A DNA stretch of 49,426 nt. Origin: Rhodanobacteraceae bacterium (GTDB taxonomy: Bacteria > Pseudomonadota > Gammaproteobacteria > Xanthomonadales > Rhodanobacteraceae). A model generated the notes under the pieces. The model searched no databases. It worked only from the letters and a program-made list of their open reading frames with translations, and had not been told where the DNA came from. Below, piece by piece: positions 44,832-49,426 of the stretch (positions are counted from its first letter, which is position 1; the number at the start of each line of letters is the position of its first letter). Location: assembly GCA_016790075.1 (NCBI GenBank), contig JAEUPP010000061.1:72225-121650 (forward strand), written 5' to 3'. A program made the translations under genes and the position numbers.

Positions 44832-45445
44832 GAAAAATCGGAAGCGTGGGTGGCGCTGGTTGCGGACGTCGCCGAAGGGCTGTACTTCGCGGACGTCTAC
44901 GCGCTGTTCGACATGGACCGCAGCGGCGCCGGCATCACCTGGGACATTTTTACCCCGGCGTGCAGCGGCCGGCGCTGGTGAATCATGTCGAGGATCGCGA
45001 CCTATGGCGCTTCGAACTGCCGGGCACGCGCGAATTCCAGGCGGCGGTATTCAGCTACGAATATACGTTTAAAAACTGGAAATACCTGCACACGATTAGT
45101 CCGCCGGTTCTCGTCGCTGCCGGCGCCGCGATCGAGCGCAAGCACCACAAGGACGTCGCCGAGCTGGTCAAGGTTTGCAAGCGCCGCATGACCATTGCGG
45201 GACATGACGTGCTGGTTGCCAGCCTGCCCTACACGCTGACCAGCGACGCCGGGCACATGATGGCCCAGGGCGAAACCTTCGCGGCCTGCTACTGGGATAC
45301 GCCGGAGGGCCGCGTATTCAGCCTGCGCAGCACCATCGAGAGCGGCACCGACGTTAGCGCCATCGCTGCGTTGTTCAGCGGCGGCGGACACGCCCAGGCG
45401 TCGGGCTTCAAGGTGCCGCGCGATCACGAGCTGGCGACGTCGTGA
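44832..45445 (+). pseudogene. DHH-family phosphoesterase, 5'-truncated and frameshifted
   Basis: The first part, after a TAG at 44829-44831, reads VADVAEGLYFADVYALFDMD and RSGAGITWDIF. Near 44,950-44,960 the homology moves to another frame: HVEDRDLWRFELPGTREFQA, AIERKHHKDVAELV, SDAGHMMAQGETFAACYWDT and SGGGHAQASGF. This matches the middle and C-terminal DHHA1 part of phage- and plasmid-encoded DHH phosphoesterases. The N-terminal DHH motif is absent. Its last codon overlaps the next gene (GTGA), showing it was once the first gene of that operon. Confidence 0.82.
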
Positions 45446-45660
45446 CGCGCGACTGGACCCGCGAAAAGCTCATCCTCGCCCGCCGCAGTGCGGGCGAAAC
45501 CTTTTCCAGCATCGGCGCGGCCTTCGGCATCAAGCGCCAGCGCGCGCACGCGATCTGGAAGCGCAACCAACCAAAAGCGATCGTAGTCGCTCCGATCGTC
45601 GCCACAGCGAACGCGGAAGGCGATAGCGCGCGGCCCCCAAATACTTTCGAGGAAAAATGA
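45442..45660 (+). CDS. Small helix-turn-helix protein
   Basis: A 72-aa basic protein starting at a GTG in the GTGA overlap with the phosphoesterase relic. SAGETFSSIGAAFGIKRQRA followed by HAIWKR has the spacing of a sigma-region-4-like HTH. The last 25 residues are polar and disordered. It may regulate island genes. It is coupled to the next gene by ATGA at 45657. Confidence 0.7.
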   Translation: MTRDWTREKLILARRSAGETFSSIGAAFGIKRQRAHAIWKRNQPKAIVVAPIVATANAEGDSARPPNTFEEK

Positions 45661-45890
45661 CCGCCGCCAGATATTTTCGCGGTATGGCCGAGGCTTGCGC
45701 GCTTCGCGCCGCAGCTTGCCGTCTTGAAGCGAAGATCGCAAAGCACAACCCGAACGGCCAGACATCAGAAGCCGCTGCGACCTTGGCGGCTGACTACAGG
45801 CGGACGGCCCGGTCGTTCGCTCGCACGTCGGCGTCATATAGCCGCCTAGCCGTCGAGGCCGAAAAGTCCATCGGAGGTAAGATTCGATGA
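45657..45890 (+). CDS. Small helical island protein
   Basis: A 77-aa Ala/Arg-rich helical protein (ARYFRGMAEACALRAAACRL, LAADYRRTARSFARTSA) with no known motif. ATGA overlaps at both ends (45657-45660, 45887-45890) place it firmly in a translationally coupled operon. The function is unknown. Confidence 0.65.
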   Translation: MTAARYFRGMAEACALRAAACRLEAKIAKHNPNGQTSEAAATLAADYRRTARSFARTSASYSRLAVEAEKSIGGKIR

Positions 45891-46135
45891 ACACGGTGTT
45901 CCTTCTTCTTGCCGAGTACGGAACCGGCCAAATTCCGCTGGAGAGGTGCGCCCATCTGTTTGGGTTGAGCGCTGAAGAGGCCGCAAAGCGTGCCTGCAAA
46001 CAGGCGCTCCCAATTCCTGTATTCCGCGCTGGAACACAGAAGTCCCCTTGGATTGTTGACGCGACGACTCTGGGACACTATCTGGACGACCGTATACGCG
46101 GTGCACAGTGTGAATGGACGAAGTTGCGAGGCTGA
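45887..46135 (+). CDS. PrtN-like pyocin activator family protein
   Basis: This 82-aa protein begins MNTVFLLLAEYGTGQIPLER, the hallmark of the PrtN family, followed by a predicted HTH-like segment (FGLSAEEAAKRACKQ), LPIPVFRAGTQKSPWIVDA and LGHYLDDRI. PrtN activates pyocin genes in Pseudomonas, and small PrtN-like proteins are common near integrases in prophages and islands. GGAGG lies upstream of the ATGA overlap. It is the last gene of the small operon and is followed by a strong terminator. Confidence 0.85.
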   Translation: MNTVFLLLAEYGTGQIPLERCAHLFGLSAEEAAKRACKQALPIPVFRAGTQKSPWIVDATTLGHYLDDRIRGAQCEWTKLRG

Positions 46136-46165
46136 CAAGCAACGGGAACCAAGCTTAGCCGCAGA

Positions 46166-46200
46166 ATGCAAAAAGCCCGGGCTAGCCGGGCTTTTTGCAT
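46166..46200. terminator. Bidirectional intrinsic terminator
   Basis: ATGCAAAAAGCCCGG and its exact complement form a 15-bp stem with a 5-nt loop; the A-run and T-run within the stem let it end transcripts from both sides. It separates the PrtN operon (plus) from the 56-aa gene (minus). Confidence 0.85.
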
Positions 46201-46217
46201 CAAACTGAATGACAGGC

Positions 46218-46388
46218 TCAAAGTGCCGGACATTCTTCATCCGAAGGGAGAGATTGCATGTCCCGCTGTCGGGCTTCGCGGCCTGCCTCAAAGATTTCCC
46301 TGTTCACGCGCGAAATTTCGCGCAGGGTATCGCGAAGCTGCTGACGATCTTCGCGGGATTCGGAAGATTGTAGCCGTGAGCGGTTCAT
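46218..46388 (-). CDS. 56-aa helical protein coupled to the SDH-type protease
   Basis: This short gene was found by reading the minus strand. It has AGGAGG nine bases before the ATG, one of the strongest ribosome sites in the window, and its ATG overlaps the protease stop (ATGA, 46385-46388). The product is charged and amphipathic (REDRQQLRDTLREISRVNRE, IFEAGREARQRDMQSL), likely one long helix or coiled coil ending in DEECPAL. No family is recognised. Coupling suggests an adaptor, inhibitor or substrate of the protease. Confidence 0.7.
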   Translation of the reverse strand: MNRSRLQSSESREDRQQLRDTLREISRVNREIFEAGREARQRDMQSLPSDEECPAL

Positions 46389-47401
46389 GTTCCTTTACCT
46401 CCTAATAGTGTGCGAACGAGATCTACTTTCGGCTGCGAGACATGCTGTGCATTGTGCGACTTAGCCATGGAAGCAAGAAGCCTGCCCATTGCTCGCTCTT
46501 GCTGATCTGGTGCACGCACCTTACCGAAAATCTCCTTAGCTTCCTTGCGGTCGATCACGAAGGTATGTGACGGATACGAGTTAATCAGCCGGTTCAGCGA
46601 TGTCACGCCGTGCTTGAGAATTTTCCCGTACTGATTCAGGCGCTCTCCGTAAAGTCGTGCAACACGCATGGCTCTCTGAATCTCACCGTACCGCAGGGGA
46701 TCTATTTGCCCATAGATGGGCGTGAAGATCCCTATTGCGAGCTTCGCAGCAAGCTCTGCTGCTGTCTTGGTCGAAATGCCATTGGCAAACCGGATTTCAA
46801 CCAAGAACTCTTCGAACGTGGTAATCGTGTTCTGCTTCAGAATGTCGAGCGATTCACCTACGTCCAGCCCCGAGCCGGCTTCCAGGATCTCGTCTGGCTT
46901 GTTGATCTGAATATCCAGCGGCCCAAGCTCACCCTCGTCACCGACGACGATCTCATTTGCGCTCAGACAGATGAGTGTACCGGCGCTTTTGCAAAGGCCG
47001 GGAGTGAAGATAGTAAGGGTTTCGTAATTGTGTCTGAGACACCGAGCGATTCGATACGCTGCGTCCGGATCCCCGCCGGTCGTTATGAGCGCCAGGAAAG
47101 CATTTTTCCTGCGCTTCACTCCGTCGCATATCGCGGTAACCGCCGAGTAACCAGCGCGATTAACTTCCCCAATGTAATAGAGAAAGTCAGTCTCAAGCGC
47201 GTCTTCCAGCTGCTGCAATATTTCATGCGGGGGCAGTGGAGCAGCTTCACCCTTAGTCGGTTGAGGCGACTCACTGGGAACAGGACTAGCCGGCGCAGGC
47301 TCGCTAACAGGGGCAACCGAATCTGCCAAAATCACAGGTTGCGCAACATCGTCGCCCGCACTCGGCAGAGCGTCGTCAGACTCAGTCACATCCGCCCCCA
47401 T
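46385..47401 (-). CDS. ClpP-fold serine protease, SDH_sah-like (PF01972 type)
   Basis: A 338-aa protein. Residues 1-58 are an acidic Pro/Ser-rich tail. The ClpP/crotonase-fold domain has ALITTGGDPDAAYRIARCL, the nucleophile S139 in FTPGLCKSAGTLICLSANEI and VVGDEGELGPLDIQ. A long helical C-terminus follows, ending VDLVRTLLGGKGT. It resembles the serine-dehydrogenase-proteinase/SppA-like family but has no membrane segment. It lies inside the dusA island with a 56-aa coupled gene. The substrate and any partner ATPase are unknown. Confidence 0.85.
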   Translation of the reverse strand: MGADVTESDDALPSAGDDVAQPVILADSVAPVSEPAPASPVPSESPQPTKGEAAPLPPHEILQQLEDALETDFLYYIGEVNRAGYSAVTAICDGVKRRKNAFLALITTGGDPDAAYRIARCLRHNYETLTIFTPGLCKSAGTLICLSANEIVVGDEGELGPLDIQINKPDEILEAGSGLDVGESLDILKQNTITTFEEFLVEIRFANGISTKTAAELAAKLAIGIFTPIYGQIDPLRYGEIQRAMRVARLYGERLNQYGKILKHGVTSLNRLINSYPSHTFVIDRKEAKEIFGKVRAPDQQERAMGRLLASMAKSHNAQHVSQPKVDLVRTLLGGKGT

Positions 47402-47424
47402 GAGGAAGTGATTTCTGAACTACT

Positions 47425-47441
47425 CCTAGTATTCCACTAGG
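47425..47441. promoter_or_regulatory. Inverted repeat upstream of the SDH-type protease gene
   Basis: CCTAGT and ACTAGG flank a 5-bp spacer, 24 bp before the protease ATG. It overlaps a possible -10 (TACTAG on the minus strand, with TTGTTG 16 bp upstream), so it could be an operator for the protease pair. Confidence 0.4.
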
Positions 47442-47621
47442 CAACACCAACAACGCCCGAATATCACAACCGCACCCAATTTGCAACGTGGCGAGCGACC
47501 CATAGACCGTGATGCACGCCCCAAGTGCGCGAGATTATTGTGCACCACGTCCTGGCTGGCAAGTTCTGGCGCGACTCGATGACTCTCGGCAATCACAACA
47601 TAAGGCACTGATTATAAAGGA

Positions 47622-47647
47622 AAGGGCGAGCCAGCTGGCTCGCCCTT
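47622..47647 (-). terminator. Intrinsic terminator of the 44-aa gene
   Basis: A perfect 26-bp palindrome (AAGGGCGAGCCAG and its complement), followed on the minus strand by TTCCTTTAT. It lies 18 bp after the 44-aa stop codon. Confidence 0.75.
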
Positions 47648-47665
47648 CTCTAACGACCGCAGTAC

Positions 47666-47800
47666 TTACGCACGGACAAGAAAGCGCCAGGCTTCATAGC
47701 CGTACTCGTGGGCATCCAATACTTTCGTCGAATTACGTACGCGACGATAGCGGCAGAACACCCAACGAAAGCCCTTAGGAGCAGGGATCGAAGTAGTCAT
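47666..47800 (-). CDS. 44-aa conserved-looking small protein
   Basis: A short gene with a very strong ribosome site (GGGAGGTG, seven bases before the ATG at 47800) and an intrinsic terminator just downstream. The product is basic and aromatic: KGFRWVFCRYRRVRNSTKVL, then DAHEYGYEAWRFLVRA. The GFRW-F...R and FLVRA ends resemble small hypothetical proteins that I recall from proteobacterial prophages and islands. A GTTATAAC palindrome at 47851-47858 may give the -10. The function is unknown. Confidence 0.75.
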   Translation of the reverse strand: MTTSIPAPKGFRWVFCRYRRVRNSTKVLDAHEYGYEAWRFLVRA

Positions 47801-47831
47801 GCATATACACCTCCCTTGAAGCCCTACTTGC

Positions 47832-47948
47832 TTGCAAGTTCCACTGCGGTGTTATAACCTCCCGCTTCGCGTCAGAAACTTTGCAAGTATCGGTGCTGGC
47901 TCCATCACACCGCATCCAGGGCGAACCCATCCGTGGTTCGCCTTTTTT
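47832..47948 (+). ncRNA. Candidate small RNA (about 85 nt)
   Basis: A possible promoter (TTGCAA 47832-47837, TATAAC 47853-47858, spacing 15 bp, rather short) is followed by an intrinsic terminator at 47920-47948 on the plus strand. No plus-strand gene lies between them. The transcript would run from about 47,865 to 47,948, next to the 44-aa gene promoter and before the ImmA stop. Confidence 0.35.
47920..47948 (+). terminator. Intrinsic terminator with T6
   Basis: GGCGAACC and GGTTCGCC form an 8-bp stem with a 7-nt loop followed directly by TTTTTT. It faces right although no plus-strand gene precedes it. Confidence 0.75.
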
Positions 47949-47967
47949 ATTTATACGTTTTGCTCAT

Positions 47968-48501
47968 CTAAGCACCCATCGTTTTCAGAATCGAAATTCG
48001 CACCTTCGCTGCGTCTTCCGTGACTCCGCACATCTGAGCCAGCTGCTCAGGAGTGCCAGCAGATCGAACTGCAGACACCGGGACCAAGAGCGCACCAGCA
48101 AACATGTTCGCCTGCCATTCGGAATTCCTGTATGGCTTGATCAGCGATGAAGCGACCATTCTTCGAGCGAGCCCAACAGAACCGTGAAGCAGCAAATGCC
48201 CTAGCTCATGGGCGGCAGTAAATCTGTCCCGACCCTTCCCAGCTCGCAGGCCTGCATAAACATCTTCTCGCAAACGGATTTCAGTGCGCTCTGGGACCGT
48301 CTCACCGTGACAATCGCCCATCTCTGCGATCGCGCCCACCGTGAGAGCAAAATCAGGCCAAACCGAAGGAAGAGCGAATTCCAGTACTTTACAAATTGGA
48401 AAAAAATGCCCTTCTACCCTGAACACCTGTCGCATTCTGTCGGCACTTTCGAAGATAGTTTTCCTACTTAACGCGGGAACCTCGAAGCAAATTTGTGCCA
48501 T
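47968..48501 (-). CDS. ImmA/IrrE-family metallopeptidase
   Basis: This is a 177-aa protein. The zinc motif is H98-E-L-G-H102 in FTAAHELGHLLLHGS, followed by NSEWQANMFAGALLVP, which supplies the third acidic ligand, the ImmA/IrrE pattern. AGGAG lies five bases before the ATG. The XRE gene stops 12 bp upstream. In ICEBs1 and prophages ImmA cleaves its partner repressor to switch on the element; in Deinococcus IrrE cleaves DdrO. The same logic is likely here. Confidence 0.9.
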   Translation of the reverse strand: MAQICFEVPALSRKTIFESADRMRQVFRVEGHFFPICKVLEFALPSVWPDFALTVGAIAEMGDCHGETVPERTEIRLREDVYAGLRAGKGRDRFTAAHELGHLLLHGSVGLARRMVASSLIKPYRNSEWQANMFAGALLVPVSAVRSAGTPEQLAQMCGVTEDAAKVRISILKTMGA

Positions 48502-48513
48502 TTTTCTCCTCGT

Positions 48514-48870
48514 TCATTTATCCGTCTTAAGTTTCTCCAGAAGCTTCTCCACATCTGCATCACTCATTGACTCGAACCGCCGGGCAAAAGCCACCGCCAG
48601 TTCTTTGGCACGGTCCGAACGGTCCCGCAGCGAAATTGACACTTCCTTTGCCTGTTGCGATGCAGCCTCACTCAAAGCTGCCTGATCTTCCGCCGTAAGC
48701 GACAACACAGCGACGATCTGGTTTAGCAAGCTCGGCGGAACCGCCTTCTTTCCTGTTTCAAGCGCCGAAACAAACGAAGGCGAGACCCCGAGCAAATCCC
48801 CGAGATCACCAAGCGTCTTATCGCGGTCGATGCGTATTTTTCTGAGAGCCTTTCCGAAGTTAGTCAGCAT
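48514..48870 (-). CDS. XRE-family repressor
   Basis: A 118-aa protein. The N-terminal HTH (about 5-60) includes RKIRIDRDKTLGDLGDLLGV and SPSFVSALETGKKAVPP. The C-terminal half (EDQAALSEAASQQAKEVSIS, SDADVEKLLEKLKTDK) is helical. It is transcribed with the ImmA/IrrE gene from the promoter at 48959-48987. GAGGGG about eight bases upstream supports the ATG. It is the probable cleavage target of that protease. Confidence 0.9.
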   Translation of the reverse strand: MLTNFGKALRKIRIDRDKTLGDLGDLLGVSPSFVSALETGKKAVPPSLLNQIVAVLSLTAEDQAALSEAASQQAKEVSISLRDRSDRAKELAVAFARRFESMSDADVEKLLEKLKTDK

Positions 48871-48958
48871 ATCGGTGCCCCTCTCTCTGCCATGAACCCT
48901 CTCTCGGTTGGTTGAGCTCGGAAGACCGCGTCGCTAGCGCGATTTCCGCCCAGTTCAA

Positions 48959-48987
48959 ATTGTAACCCACTCGGAACATTTTTTCAA
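48959..48987 (-). promoter_or_regulatory. Sigma70 promoter of the XRE-ImmA operon
   Basis: On the minus strand TTGAAA (48987-48982) and TACAAT (48964-48959) are 17 bp apart, near consensus. The leader would be about 80 nt. Just upstream of the -35 is a short AACC/GGTT inverted repeat that could be a repressor half-site pair. Confidence 0.7.
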
Positions 48988-49150
48988 CCTGTTGGTTCAA
49001 TTGCGTTTCACAAAAAACGCAGGCATGAGCGCTGCGTCCTCTCCTTGGACAACGGAACTGGCAAAAAGTTCCGTGATTGGCGCTTACGGGCCTGCGGGAG
49101 TGCTTAATTGGCCGGAATTTCTACTTCAACTATCTGATAAACAATGAATA

Positions 49151-49261
49151 TTATTCTCTATCGGTCCAATCCATCATCGGCACCACGCTCAGCCGCCTGG
49201 TCACGAAACGCACGCCAGATCCAGCGGCAAGCGCAACGACGAAATGATCAGACAAAGGCAT
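49151..49261 (-). pseudogene. Truncated duplicate of the dusA 5' end
   Basis: Reads 36 codons from ATG (MPLSDHFVVALAAGSGVRF, then SVVPMMDWTDRE) and a TAA. It aligns with the functional DusA start (MPLPDHSAVALAAGPGANF, then CVAPMMDWTDRH). Homology ends exactly at the M-M-D-W-T-D-R codons, the candidate recombination site. It is therefore a dusA 5' end cut off from its body by an insertion. Confidence 0.9.
49161..49180. other. Candidate attachment site (right)
   Basis: TCGGTCCAATCCATCATCGG differs at one base from the core in dusA at 41465-41484. It marks the right boundary of a 7.7-kb island. Confidence 0.7.
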
Positions 49262-49426
49262 GAAGGATCATTGGCCCAGACGCACAACAGTCGGCGAATC
49301 AATAGCTTAATTCATCGCAACAAAGGCAGCCATGCCAAGCCGCGCCGACCGGCTGCCAGCCCGCGGTGGATACACGGTACCCGCGAAGCCGAGACCGCGA
49401 AGCCCTTGTATTGCGGTTTGCACGTA

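Larger units (their letters stand above)
48871..49426. other. Island right end, non-coding apart from the dusA remnant
   Basis: Contains the XRE promoter, a stem-loop at 49052-49074 (ACGGAACT with its exact complement, 7-nt loop), a possible 40-aa plus-strand frame at 49025-49147 (weak ribosome site), the right attachment core, the dusA remnant and its leader. The last 80 bp show no gene. Confidence 0.5.

Noticed and set aside
46610-47440. 276-aa plus-strand open frame opposite the SDH-type protease
   Set aside because: It is antisense to a gene with a clear protease family pattern, has no ribosome site, and its composition follows the complement of the real gene.
47968-48870. XRE and ImmA/IrrE pair as a toxin-antitoxin system
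   Set aside because: The protein has the HELGH protease motif rather than a RES, HipA or RelE toxin fold; a repressor-protease switch is the better-supported reading.
48871-49426. Integrase gene or tRNA as the integration target at the right end
   Set aside because: No integrase motif or cloverleaf was found; the duplicated dusA 5' end explains the boundary better.

Overview
The window is GC-rich gammaproteobacterial chromosome, most likely from the Lysobacterales (Xanthomonadales), Rhodanobacteraceae/Dokdonella-like. The basis is codon use, a secreted protein ending in IFANGFNS, a PepSY-PhoP-PhoQ operon, an ECF43-like sigma factor next to a TPR Ser/Thr kinase, and a polyketide-type operon resembling aryl-polyene/xanthomonadin pigment loci. 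This taxonomic call is inference. I see no tRNA, rRNA or CRISPR array.

Region 1 (1-4,935, minus strand): a tightly coupled operon of ketosynthase, chain-length-factor-like ketosynthase, family 2 glycosyltransferase, cation/proton antiporter and a halogenase-like flavoprotein that runs off the left edge. Region 2 (5,038-19,779): mostly housekeeping and secreted proteins. These are a YdcF-like protein, a former lipoprotein, hemF, an alpha/beta hydrolase, a DhaL-DegV (FakA/FakB-like) fusion, mtfA, a P-domain protein, a gingipain-family C25 peptidase, and the sigma/kinase pair. A 181-bp MITE-like element (19,822-20,002) follows. Region 3 (20,115-33,978): a divergent surface-glycan locus. The left arm holds a GT4-GT2 fusion, gmd, a GT2, a three-domain GT2-GT4-sulfotransferase, a small linker protein, a GT39-like membrane enzyme and a lipoprotein. 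The right arm holds a transglutaminase-like protein, a DUF4214 protein and two GT4 enzymes. Region 4 (34,003-41,565, minus): phoQ, phoP, a PepSY protein, a CtlX/arginine-deiminase-like hydrolase, a propeller-sensor diguanylate cyclase and dusA.

Region 5 (about 41,465-49,180) appears to be a genomic island inserted in dusA. A second, truncated dusA 5' end (36 codons, then a stop) and its leader lie at 49,151-49,343, and a 20-bp core with one mismatch is shared by both ends. The island is lower in GC and partly decayed. It holds a maturase fragment, a secreted S1 protease with a PPC domain, a membrane protein with a relic partial copy, a DHH phosphoesterase pseudogene leading into a small operon that ends in a PrtN-like gene, a ClpP-fold SDH-type protease coupled to a 56-aa partner, a 44-aa protein, a possible small RNA and an XRE-ImmA/IrrE pair. 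No integrase is visible inside it.

The most original material is the island, with its protease/small-protein pair and hidden small genes, followed by the three-domain glycosyl/sulfotransferase.
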